From: Jeotgalicoccus sp.
GTDB taxonomy: Bacteria; Bacillota; Bacilli; Staphylococcales; Salinicoccaceae
NCBI GenBank assembly: GCA_003513765.1
Contig: DONT01000011.1
Location: 19,406 to 83,405 of the forward strand
Reading direction: 5' to 3'
DNA length: 64,000 nt
The notes under the pieces were generated by a model. That model worked only from the letters and a program-made list of their open reading frames with translations, searched no databases and was not told the DNA's origin. The stretch's first letter is position 1, and each line of letters starts with the position of its first letter. A program made the position numbers and the translations under genes. Positions 33,756-41,951 of the stretch are shown here, in pieces.

Positions 33756-33800
33756 TTAATTTTCTTTCGTTTTCTATTATATATACATCACTTTGAATAT

Positions 33801-35132
33801 TTAATTAATGAATAGGAAGTATAAAATGAACACTATGAATAATCCATACATGATTGGATTAATTTCTTTTCTCTTACCTGCCATAATCATTGTAATTGGA
33901 TAGAAGATAAATCCAATCGCAATACCGGTCGCGATACTGTACGTGAGCGGCATCATAAATACTGTCAGGAATGCAGGTACTGCCACTTCAAATCTGCCCC
34001 AGCTTATTTTCGATAAATTGGATGCCATTAAAATCCCTACTATAATAAGTGCAGGCGCTGTCACTTCCGATGTAAATGTAACAATCAGCGGCGAGAAGAA
34101 TATCGCAGCTAAGAATAACACACCTGTAACGACCGAAGCAAATCCGCTCCTTGCCCCGGCTGCAACACCGGCTGTAGATTCTACATAAGATGTCGTTGTA
34201 GACGTCCCGAAGATTGCTCCTGTAATCGTCGCAAATGCATCTGCAAGGAGCGCCTTGCCTGCACGCGGGAGTTTATTGTCTTTAATAAGGTTAGCCTGTG
34301 AAGCTACGCCTACTAGCGTTCCTGCAGTATCGAAAAAGTCTACGAACAGGAAAGTCAGCACAACGATCAGGAACTGTACATTAAAGATTGTGTCAAAGTC
34401 CATCAGCCCTTCGAATGCTGCGCCGAATGTCGGTGCAACGCTCGGCACTGAACCGACAATTGCCGACGGCATCGGAACGATTCCGGTAACTATACCCAGT
34501 ATTGCAGTAATAATCATTCCAAAGAATATTGCTGCCGGCACTTTTTTAGTCATTAATATAACGGTAATCACAAGCCCTGCAAAAGTCAGCAGCACACCGC
34601 CGCTGTGTACGTCACCGAGACTGATTAATGTCGCGTCGTCCCCGACGATAATCCCCGAAGACTGAAGGCCGACAAAAGTGATGAAGAATCCGATACCGGC
34701 GCTGACCGCCATTTTCATCTCCATCGGTATAGCATTAATTATGTATTCACGTAAACCTGTTAATGTAAGAATCACGAAAATCACACCGGAGAACAGTACG
34801 CCCGTTAGTGCAGTCTGCCAGGGAATCCCCATTGTCAGTACTACTGTAAAAGCGAAAAATGCATTAAGCCCCATACCTGGTGCGAGTGCGATTGGATATT
34901 TCGCAATAATCCCCATAAACAAACAGCCGACAAATGCCGCTAAACACGTTGCAACGAAAACGGCGTTAATATCCATCTTCATTTCATCGGGAACACCCTC
35001 TATTCCCTGCAGTGATAAAATCGAAGGGTTAACTGCGAGAATATAAGCCATCGACAGGAATGTTGTCAGACCGCCTACTATTTCTTTTCTAAAATTAGTA
35101 TCAAGTTCCTCGAAACCAAAAAACTTTTTCAT
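33801..35132 (-). CDS. pbuG: NCS2/AzgA-family hypoxanthine/guanine permease
   Basis: 443 residues with 12-14 membrane segments. The N-terminal LDTNFRKEIVGGLTTFLSMAYIL, PGMGLNAFFAFTVVL and FVDFFDTAGTLVGVASQANL are hallmarks of the AzgA/PbuG subfamily, which imports adenine, guanine and hypoxanthine. GGAG six bases before ATG fixes the start; a TTG four codons upstream is part of that site. The gene is 23 bases downstream of a YczE-like gene, so a purine riboswitch in front of it is not possible in that gap. A terminator lies ~45 bases after its stop. Confidence 0.9.
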   Translation of the reverse strand: MKKFFGFEELDTNFRKEIVGGLTTFLSMAYILAVNPSILSLQGIEGVPDEMKMDINAVFVATCLAAFVGCLFMGIIAKYPIALAPGMGLNAFFAFTVVLTMGIPWQTALTGVLFSGVIFVILTLTGLREYIINAIPMEMKMAVSAGIGFFITFVGLQSSGIIVGDDATLISLGDVHSGGVLLTFAGLVITVILMTKKVPAAIFFGMIITAILGIVTGIVPMPSAIVGSVPSVAPTFGAAFEGLMDFDTIFNVQFLIVVLTFLFVDFFDTAGTLVGVASQANLIKDNKLPRAGKALLADAFATITGAIFGTSTTTSYVESTAGVAAGARSGFASVVTGVLFLAAIFFSPLIVTFTSEVTAPALIIVGILMASNLSKISWGRFEVAVPAFLTVFMMPLTYSIATGIAIGFIFYPITMIMAGKRKEINPIMYGLFIVFILYFLFIN

Positions 35133-35155
35133 AGCAAACTCCAATCATTATATGA

Positions 35156-35794
35156 TTATTTAAATTGTATGATCCTCGGATCATCGTAACCTATAAAACG
35201 AATCAGCAGCTCCCTCGTATAAGGAAAGAACATTTCTATTATCTTGCCGTAAAACAAAACAATCAATATCGTACCGATAAATACCGGTCCGCCGAGTATG
35301 ATCCCAAATACAGTAACGATCAATTCCATTAAAAATCGTGCTCTCGCCATTCTTAAATTGAACTTCATAACCAGTACCATCATTAAAGAGTCTCTCGGTC
35401 CGGCACCCAGATTCGGTGTCATATAAAATGCAGAACCGAATGCCGCGATAAACACACCTGCTGTAAAGTAGACCGCCTGTGCAGGCCAGCTTGAAGCGTC
35501 TGGCAGCAGCCAGACAAAGAAGTCGATAAATGCGCCGATTGTCAACAAATTGACGTACACTCCGCCTTTAGGCAGAGCTTTTAAGATGAGCGAAGTTGCT
35601 ATTACAATAAAGATACCGATAATGACTGCCCAGCTTCCGAATGTCAGTCCGACAGACTGCCACAGGCCGAAATGCAGTACATCCCACGGTGACAGGCCCA
35701 TAACAAAGCCTTTAACCTGCATCGCAACACCGATTGACAATATGATTAAACCTACAAAGTAAAACAGGCAGCGTTTAATAAAGCTACTAGGCAC
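35156..35794 (-). CDS. YczE/YyaS-type membrane protein
   Basis: About 212 residues with five or six hydrophobic segments. MQVKGFVMGLSPWDVLHFGL and GSAFYMTPNLGAGPRDSLMMVL match the YczE/YyaS/YitT group of integral membrane proteins. B. subtilis YczE influences production of a lipopeptide, but the general function is unknown. A GTG start is chosen because AGGAG lies seven bases upstream; the open frame continues upstream without a ribosome site. Likely co-transcribed with the downstream pbuG-like gene. Confidence 0.8.
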   Translation of the reverse strand: MPSSFIKRCLFYFVGLIILSIGVAMQVKGFVMGLSPWDVLHFGLWQSVGLTFGSWAVIIGIFIVIATSLILKALPKGGVYVNLLTIGAFIDFFVWLLPDASSWPAQAVYFTAGVFIAAFGSAFYMTPNLGAGPRDSLMMVLVMKFNLRMARARFLMELIVTVFGIILGGPVFIGTILIVLFYGKIIEMFFPYTRELLIRFIGYDDPRIIQFK

Positions 35795-36009
35795 CCTATC
35801 ACTCCTATATAATATGTATAAAGCTTTACCAGTTGGTTTAATCTCAAATACAAGTATATTATACACCTATTCCGAGATAAATACATGCTAAATCCGTACA
35901 TTTTCATTTTTTTTAGCTTAAATGTTTGTCTTAAAAATATTGCTTTCTCTTCACATTTAAAATTGCTCATTTATGATATGATATTAGTTAAGTTTAGGTG
36001 GTGGTTAAA

Positions 36010-36177
36010 ATGGATTTGGAAAGCCAATTACAGGAATTAAAATACGAATATGTGCACCTCCAGGGTGATTTGGAAAAGATCGAGTCCACTGGTCATCCGA
36101 CATCAAAAATGACGGATCGTCTTCACGAACTTGAAACTCAGATTAAAGAAGTACGCCAGGCACTAAAAAATAAGTAA
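36010..36177 (+). CDS. small coiled-coil protein (SE1832-like)
   Basis: 55 codons: MDLESQLQELKYEYVHLQGD, then a short turn with Gly-Pro, then DRLHELETQIKEVRQALKNK. The two helices have heptad-like spacing and form a predicted helical hairpin. The sequence resembles small conserved staphylococcal proteins of the SE1832 type, from memory rather than a search; no function is known. AGGTGG lies upstream of the ATG. It is 18 bases before the MFS gene and probably the first gene of that operon. Confidence 0.7.
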   Translation: MDLESQLQELKYEYVHLQGDLEKIESTGHPTSKMTDRLHELETQIKEVRQALKNK

Positions 36178-36195
36178 TTTCAGGACGTGGATATA

Positions 36196-37350
36196 ATGAA
36201 ACGAATGATTACCCTGATTATGATCATTCAATTTTTAATATATTTCGGGTTTAGTATGATTATTCCGGTCATTCCCGAACTCATTAATCAGCTCGGTGTC
36301 AATACGATACATATGGGCTTACTGCTCGCGGTCTATTCACTCGCAAGCTTTCTTTCCGCTCCGTTCTTCGGACGGTTATCCGATAAGGTCGGCAGACGTC
36401 CGCTTCTTCTCGGCGGGTTATCAGTATTTGCATTCAGTTTTTTAATATTCGGTCTGTTCATAGATAACCTGACTATACTGTATCTAAGCAGAGTTATCGG
36501 CGGTGCTGCTTCCGGCGCCCTTTACACTGCGACGACGAGTATGGTTGCAGATATTACAACGCGTGAAGAACGTACGAAATATATGGGACTTGTCGGCATG
36601 TGTGTCGGTCTCGGTTTTATTTTTGGACCGGGTGTCGGCGGTATATTGGCTGGCATCTCCTTGAGCTTCGCCTACTATATGACGACAATCGTTATTACAG
36701 GCGCATTGGTCTTCAGCTTCTTAAAAATTCCAGAAACATACAGTAAAAAAACACAGCAGACACCGAAGAAAATTACACTGGCTGTCGATTACTTTACGCA
36801 GCCCGTCGGAATTCTGATGATCGGTACATTTTTCGTAATGTTTTTCATGAGCGGAATGGAAAGTACTTTCCAGCTGCTCGGTCAGGAACGTATTAATATT
36901 ACCCCGACTGAAATGGGAGTTCTGTTTTTTATCGGAGGAATATTTAATGCACTGACACAGGGTGTATATATAAGGAAGCTGAAAGATGGCCAGGAGAAAA
37001 AAGCAATGGTCATCGGTCAGGTTATGGCCGTGATTGCATTTATCATGCTGCCGTTTATGACAGGTCTTGTCTACGCGGGAATATGTATTGTTCTCCTGAT
37101 GACGGGTAATGCGCTGGCAAAAACTTTAATGACATCACAAATTACAAAAGAAGCATCAGCTCATGATATGGGACGTGTTACTGCGACGACATATTCACTC
37201 GACAGTCTCGGAAGAATATGCGGACCGCTCATATTTAACGCGCTGTTCTTAGTCTCTGCAGGCTTGCCGTTTTATTTCGGGGCACTGATGACTATCTTAT
37301 CGACACATTTTATTTTCCAATACTATAGAAAACGAGGGAGAGTCGCATGA
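36196..37350 (+). CDS. MFS drug efflux-type transporter
   Basis: 384 residues with 12 predicted membrane segments. The MFS loop 2-3 motif is GRLSDKVGRRPLLLGG, motif B is in YLSRVIGGAASGALYTATTS, and motif C (antiporter) is GLGFIFGPGVGGILAG, as in the NorA/Bcr/TetA type of drug:H+ antiporter. ATG is preferred over the GTG three codons upstream, which is too close to AGGA. Its stop overlaps the next gene by four bases (ATGA), and two small membrane proteins follow, so a three- or four-gene operon is likely. Substrates are unknown. Confidence 0.85.
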   Translation: MKRMITLIMIIQFLIYFGFSMIIPVIPELINQLGVNTIHMGLLLAVYSLASFLSAPFFGRLSDKVGRRPLLLGGLSVFAFSFLIFGLFIDNLTILYLSRVIGGAASGALYTATTSMVADITTREERTKYMGLVGMCVGLGFIFGPGVGGILAGISLSFAYYMTTIVITGALVFSFLKIPETYSKKTQQTPKKITLAVDYFTQPVGILMIGTFFVMFFMSGMESTFQLLGQERINITPTEMGVLFFIGGIFNALTQGVYIRKLKDGQEKKAMVIGQVMAVIAFIMLPFMTGLVYAGICIVLLMTGNALAKTLMTSQITKEASAHDMGRVTATTYSLDSLGRICGPLIFNALFLVSAGLPFYFGALMTILSTHFIFQYYRKRGRVA

Positions 37351-37664
37351 CATTATTAACACTCCTCATGCTTTTAATTTATATCGTCATCAGTGCCGCT
37401 ACCATTTTAAATTTCAGGTCGCGCGCTTTTGACATCGCACGCTGTATTTCGGGCGCTGCGTTTTTACTGATGATGATTACCTTCAGTCTGTCACTCGGCG
37501 GGACGGATTTGTTTATCGTGCTGCTGCTATCACTATGCATTGTTCTGTCAGTTGAAATTACAGCATTTAAAGAATCAAAAGGCGACCGTGCAAACTTATT
37601 TTTAGTGCACGCGTTTACGCTGACGATGGCGCTCGTACTTATTATAATTCTGATTACGCTGTAA
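37347..37664 (+). CDS. hypothetical small membrane protein
   Basis: 105 residues with four hydrophobic segments (LLTLLMLLIYIVISAATIL, ISGAAFLLMMITFSLSL, LFIVLLLSLCIVLSVEI, FTLTMALVLIIILITL) and short basic loops. No family recognised. The ATGA overlap with the MFS gene indicates coupled translation, so it may be an accessory to that transporter, but nothing in the sequence proves it. Confidence 0.75.
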   Translation: MTLLTLLMLLIYIVISAATILNFRSRAFDIARCISGAAFLLMMITFSLSLGGTDLFIVLLLSLCIVLSVEITAFKESKGDRANLFLVHAFTLTMALVLIIILITL

Positions 37665-37676
37665 GGAGATGGGTAT

Positions 37677-37952
37677 ATGAGACGTGTCATTTTAATACTG
37701 CTGATGTTAATTCAAATACTGTTCTTTATAAATTATTCGATAAACGACGGTATTATCTTTTATAACATCTATATCTGGTTCACTCTCGCAGCACTCGCTA
37801 TTATTACCGGCATCCGGGCCTTCCGCTCAGAGCCTCATTTAAACGAGAGCCGTCATATGCACTCTTATTTTTCACTCGCACTTATTATCGTCTCCTGTGC
37901 ATCCGTGCTGTTTATAATATATATCGCAATTATGCAGCCGTATTATTTATAG
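37677..37952 (+). CDS. hypothetical small membrane protein
   Basis: 91 residues with three hydrophobic segments (VILILLMLIQILFFI, IYIWFTLAALAIITGI, YFSLALIIVSCASVLFIIYIAI) and a polar loop SEPHLNESRHMHS. Not recognised. It lies 12 bases after the preceding small membrane protein with AAGGAG before its ATG, and ends in a strong terminator, so it closes the MFS operon. Confidence 0.75.
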   Translation: MRRVILILLMLIQILFFINYSINDGIIFYNIYIWFTLAALAIITGIRAFRSEPHLNESRHMHSYFSLALIIVSCASVLFIIYIAIMQPYYL

Positions 37953-37960
37953 AACCATAT

Positions 37961-38006
37961 AAAAACCGTACGTCAAATTCCATGTGGAATGACGCACGGT
38001 TTTTTT
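37961..38006 (+). terminator. intrinsic terminator of the MFS operon
   Basis: AAAAACCGT..CGTCA / TGACG..ACGGTTTTT stem with further TTCCA/TGGAA pairing and a T-run. Confidence 0.88.
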
Positions 38007-38052
38007 GTGCAGTATTTTAGATTCAGGCTTCTGAAAAAGCAGGTTCTCTCAG

Positions 38053-39306
38053 TTATCTTCTTTTGATTATTTTATTCAGCTTCATTTTACCCTTCTGGAA
38101 CAGCGGGAACATTACTTCCGCCGCCGTATAAAGCGGACGGTTCGTTACATAATCGAATTCTCCGATTTTATCCGAGACCTCTGTACCCCACACTTTTTTA
38201 AACTGCCATAGGCCGAAGTGTTCGTCATCCTTATCCGGTTCTACTGATACACCGCCGAAATCATATGTCTTTGCACCGTGTTCACGTGCATACTGCATCA
38301 TATGCCACTGCATGTGATGATTCGGCAGAAATTCTCTAAAGTCGTTTGAAGATGCACCGTACAGGTAATAAGACTTATGTCCGGACTGAGCGAACAGTGC
38401 TCCCGATAACAGTACTCCTCCTGGATGTGTACGTTTAATTTCATTCATGCCGTCGAGCTGCGACTGAACTTTCGTCATACGGTTATTTAAGTTTTCGAGC
38501 TGGTTTTGTTTCTTCTTTTCATCTTTAATTTTCTCTGCTTTACGGATGTCTTTCGTTACTTTTTCGATATCGTCCTGAAGTGACTGAATAGCGATATCCG
38601 GTAATAGTTTAACCATAAACAGTTCCATATGCCCTTCGGGGTTTAAGTTATCGTACAGCGATTCAAAATACGTAATATCTCTCGTTAAGAAACCGTCCCG
38701 CTCACCTGTTTCTTTCATCAGTTTTACAAAGTCCGGCAATTCTTCTCTTCCTGCTTTATAAACCGTTGTACCCGCGCGCAGTGAACTTCTTACTTTCGTA
38801 CGGTTGTTTCGTTCAAAGCTCTGCAGCAGCGCTTTGTCGTCAACATTGATATCTGTCACCATCGTGGTTCTGGGCTGAATAACATCTTTACTCATACCGT
38901 CCGTCAGACCGTGATGTTTAAAACCGAGCTGTTTTAAATATTCGATTGTATCTTCGTTGCCTGCAGCCGGGATGTCCGGATCTATTTTGATAGTATAAGA
39001 TTTTTCATCTGCTGCGATTTTCTTCGCCGCTTCGAGCAATGCACTGACGACTTCCTCATCTTCGTAGTTACAGACGAAACCGCGTGACGCATAGCACATC
39101 GTAAAGAATGTTTTCGGTACTTTTTTAAACAGTAAAAGTGCCACACCTTCGATGTCGCCGTTACGTCCGACAGCAATGCGTCTCGAGTACCATCCCGTCA
39201 GTTCTTTTGAACCGGCCCATGACGTCAGCTGCAGCAAATCACCTGCAGGATGTGACATAACAAATTCATCGTGCATGTCATCTGTAATATTTAATAATTC
39301 AACCAT
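38053..39306 (-). CDS. femX: FemX/FmhB-type peptidoglycan bridge aminoacyltransferase
   Basis: 417 residues, close to the ~420 of staphylococcal FmhB. The FemABX fold is visible as two GNAT-like halves: DLLQLTSWAGSKELTGWYSR and YASRGFVCNYED in the first, LYGASSNDFREFLPNHHMQW and YDFGGVSVEPDKDDEHFGLW QFK in the second (these two blocks are adjacent). Between them, residues ~240-300 form a charged antiparallel coiled coil (DDIEKVTKDIRKAEKIKDEK and following), the arm seen in FemA. FmhB adds the first amino acid from aminoacyl-tRNA to the lipid II lysine, and is essential in S. aureus. FemA or FemB are alternatives, but the tail and length favour FemX. Confidence 0.82.
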   Translation of the reverse strand: MVELLNITDDMHDEFVMSHPAGDLLQLTSWAGSKELTGWYSRRIAVGRNGDIEGVALLLFKKVPKTFFTMCYASRGFVCNYEDEEVVSALLEAAKKIAADEKSYTIKIDPDIPAAGNEDTIEYLKQLGFKHHGLTDGMSKDVIQPRTTMVTDINVDDKALLQSFERNNRTKVRSSLRAGTTVYKAGREELPDFVKLMKETGERDGFLTRDITYFESLYDNLNPEGHMELFMVKLLPDIAIQSLQDDIEKVTKDIRKAEKIKDEKKKQNQLENLNNRMTKVQSQLDGMNEIKRTHPGGVLLSGALFAQSGHKSYYLYGASSNDFREFLPNHHMQWHMMQYAREHGAKTYDFGGVSVEPDKDDEHFGLWQFKKVWGTEVSDKIGEFDYVTNRPLYTAAEVMFPLFQKGKMKLNKIIKRR

Positions 39307-39371
39307 AATTTCTCACCAATCATTTCTCTATTATTTCTGATATAATATACCCCCAAAGGGAGCGTACAAAA

Positions 39372-39620
39372 ATGAAACAGATTATTTTAATTTTATTTGC
39401 AGCATTTAACATTTACAGCTTTATTAATATTTCGATGGCATATCATCATGACGAGCTTATTGCTCTGCTCAGTACGAGAATTATCTTTATGGCAATTTCC
39501 GTCATACTGTCCATCTTATTCCTAATCGCCGGTGCTTCTAAAAGTATTAAAATTTTAGCTGCGGTAACGATTCTGACAGGATTACTGCATTTCATTTCCA
39601 TCATGTTAACTTACATTTAA
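39372..39620 (+). CDS. hypothetical small membrane protein
   Basis: 82 residues with three hydrophobic stretches (IILILFAAFNIYSFINISM, IIFMAISVILSILFLIA, AAVTILTGLLHFISIMLTY). Not recognised. A GGGAGC-type ribosome site lies upstream. It is divergent from femX and 70 bases before the NadR-like gene on the same strand. Confidence 0.65.
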   Translation: MKQIILILFAAFNIYSFINISMAYHHDELIALLSTRIIFMAISVILSILFLIAGASKSIKILAAVTILTGLLHFISIMLTYI

Positions 39621-39690
39621 TTTCTTCAATATTGTAGCACACTTTAATATACAGTTCTTTTGAAATCATTTGCCTTAGGAGTAGATAAAC

Positions 39691-40743
39691 ATGAGAGATC
39701 TCGGAATTTATTTCGGAACTTTTGCACCGTGCCACGTCGGCCATTTTGAACAAATCGTCAGAGCGAAAAGAGAAAACAGGCATGCCGCGGTTATTATTAG
39801 CGGCTACACAGGCGACCGGGGAGACAATATCGGCATGAATCTTGAACACCGCGTGCGTGCGATGCGCCAGCTTTTAAAGAACGACAGCAACGTTTCTATT
39901 CTGCAGCTCGATGAAACAAATATTCCCCGTTATCCTGCAGGCTGGGAACCCTGGCTTGAAATGCTGGAGAGTTTAATTCGCCAGAGTATAGATGCTTTGG
40001 ATTTCGATGTACAGAGTGCAACGTTTTATATGGGCGAGAGCGAATATTTGGAACCGCTTGAGAGTTATTTCTCTAAAAAGTGGCAGCACATTGATATTCA
40101 TATGACTATGGTGGACAGAAAAATTCTCGGTATCAGCGGAACTGAAATCAGAGAGACCCCCATTTTAAACTGGGATTACGTCACGAGACCGTTTCGCCGT
40201 TTCTTCGTTCAGAATGTTTTAGTCACCGGTTCACCGAACAGCGGAAAATCGATGATTATTGAAGATCTGGCACGGCGGTATTCGACGAGTTATTCTATTG
40301 AATACGCAGCAGGTTATTTCGACGATCATCAGCTGAAATCTCCTGATCTCGATGCAAAAGACTTTCATGCAATCGGCATCGGCCAATTTGAACTGAACCG
40401 GCGTCATATTCATTCCAATGCAACGCGTAAAATCTTTTTCGCCGACACAGATGTGCTGTATTCAAAAGTTCATAATATGCTCGCTGCTCACGATGAGCAG
40501 GAATACGTAAATCAGATTTTCGAACATTATATTAAACTTCAGACATGGAGTCTGATTTTAATCATGCCCCCGCCTGAAGATGCTTCTCTATACGACCAAA
40601 AATTTTATACACTTCTTTTAGAACAGCTGCAGCATTACAATTTAATGAAGAATGCAGTTATTTTAGATGATACATATCTGAATAATTATCTGCGTGCCCA
40701 TGCTTTAATTGATGAAATACTCGAAGAACGAAAAGATAACTGA
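39691..40743 (+). CDS. nadR: NadR-like bifunctional nucleotidyltransferase/kinase
   Basis: 350 residues with two domains. Residues ~1-165 are an NMN adenylyltransferase-type domain: GTFAPCHVGHFEQIVRA contains the HxGH motif and ISGTEIRETP is the ISGTxIR motif. Residues ~170-350 begin with a P-loop (VTGSPNSGKSMI) and carry FADTDVLYSKV and later Asp/Arg residues of a nucleoside-kinase fold, as in the ribosylnicotinamide kinase domain of NadR. The predicted job is salvage of nicotinamide riboside to NAD. There is no N-terminal HTH repressor domain as in Salmonella NadR, and no pnuC transporter adjacent. AGGAG precedes ATG. Confidence 0.8.
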   Translation: MRDLGIYFGTFAPCHVGHFEQIVRAKRENRHAAVIISGYTGDRGDNIGMNLEHRVRAMRQLLKNDSNVSILQLDETNIPRYPAGWEPWLEMLESLIRQSIDALDFDVQSATFYMGESEYLEPLESYFSKKWQHIDIHMTMVDRKILGISGTEIRETPILNWDYVTRPFRRFFVQNVLVTGSPNSGKSMIIEDLARRYSTSYSIEYAAGYFDDHQLKSPDLDAKDFHAIGIGQFELNRRHIHSNATRKIFFADTDVLYSKVHNMLAAHDEQEYVNQIFEHYIKLQTWSLILIMPPPEDASLYDQKFYTLLLEQLQHYNLMKNAVILDDTYLNNYLRAHALIDEILEERKDN

Positions 40744-40758
40744 ATTTAAAGATATTTC

Positions 40759-40767
40759 TGTTATAAT
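40759..40767 (+). promoter_or_regulatory. extended -10 promoter of the aminotransferase-serA operon
   Basis: TGTTATAAT matches TGn-TATAAT exactly; the -35 region is poor. It lies 35 bases before the aminotransferase start. Confidence 0.6.
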
Positions 40768-40802
40768 GTAATTTACAATTTATTTATACAGGAGGAATCG
40801 CA

Positions 40803-41951
40803 ATGCAAGAAGAGTTACTGCTCACACCCGGGCCAACACCAGTTGCCCGACGCACTTATCAAGCAATGTCTCAAGGTATTTTCGGTCACAGAACCAGCCG
40901 CTTCAAAGAAATGTCTGCTGATATACAAACCAGACTACAGCCTATATTCGGCACGGATAACCCCGTCGCTGTACTGACTTCATCAGGCACCAGCGCGCTT
41001 GAAGCAGCAATGGTCAACCTTGTTGATGACGGAGATACGGTTGTTTTAATCGTCAGCGGCGTATTCGGCGGAAAGTTCGCAGATATCGCAGGACGCTACA
41101 GCTTCAACGTACATATTTACGATGTGACATGGGGGGAAGCTGCCGATCCACAGGCATTTGAAGAGTATCTGAACGGACTCGATAATGTAACCGCAGTATT
41201 TACTCAGGCATGCGAGACCTCAACATCTGTGCTTCACCCGCTCACTGAGCTGGCTGAAGTTGTTCATAATTATAATAAAGAAACGCTGTTTATCGTCGAT
41301 GCAGTCAGTGCGCTTGGCGGAGCCGATATGAACATGCAGCGTGATAATATCGACTGCATAGTTTCAGGCAGTCAGAAAGCAATGATGCTGCCTCCGGGCC
41401 TGGCATTCGTCGCTCTTAACGATAGAGCACTCAGCAAAGTAAACAGCTCACGCCACGGACGCTATTATCTCGATTTAAAAATGTACTTTAAGTCTCTTGA
41501 AGTAGATTATACGCCGCAGACACCGGCTGTAACTTTGTACCAGGGACTGGATGATATACTCGATATGATTCACGAAGAAACAATCGAAGAAGTATTTCTT
41601 CGTCATAAAAAAATGCAGAAAATGCTGCGCCGCGGTCTCGAAGCACTGGAGCTTGAGCTTTTTGTAAAAGAAGAGTCCGCTTCACCTACAGTGACAGCAG
41701 TAACTTCGACACCTGAAGAAATTGCGCACATTAAAGATGAACTGGATAAAAATTATAATATTTCTGTTGCCGGCGGCCAGAAAGACCTCGCTGGAAAAAT
41801 TATTCGTATTGGCCACATGGGCTTTATGTTCCCGAAAGATATGCTGGCTATTTTAAGTGCTCTGGAAGATATTTTAAGCAAACTGCGCAAGAAAAATTAC
41901 TACGGCAAAGCATTAACTGCCGCTCAGGAGAGTTTATATGACGAAGCATAA
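40803..41951 (+). CDS. class V PLP-dependent aminotransferase
   Basis: 382 residues of the alanine-glyoxylate/serine-pyruvate aminotransferase type (often annotated in staphylococci as soluble hydrogenase subunit). LLLTPGPTPVARRTYQAMSQ opens the protein, LFIVDAVSALGGADM holds the Asp that binds the pyridine nitrogen and SGSQKAMMLPPGLAFVAL the PLP-binding Lys. Its stop overlaps the start of serA by 14 bases, so the two are coupled. No serC is seen in the window, and this enzyme may supply the phosphoserine (or serine-pyruvate) transamination step; that is inference from context. Confidence 0.82.
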   Translation: MQEELLLTPGPTPVARRTYQAMSQGIFGHRTSRFKEMSADIQTRLQPIFGTDNPVAVLTSSGTSALEAAMVNLVDDGDTVVLIVSGVFGGKFADIAGRYSFNVHIYDVTWGEAADPQAFEEYLNGLDNVTAVFTQACETSTSVLHPLTELAEVVHNYNKETLFIVDAVSALGGADMNMQRDNIDCIVSGSQKAMMLPPGLAFVALNDRALSKVNSSRHGRYYLDLKMYFKSLEVDYTPQTPAVTLYQGLDDILDMIHEETIEEVFLRHKKMQKMLRRGLEALELELFVKEESASPTVTAVTSTPEEIAHIKDELDKNYNISVAGGQKDLAGKIIRIGHMGFMFPKDMLAILSALEDILSKLRKKNYYGKALTAAQESLYDEA

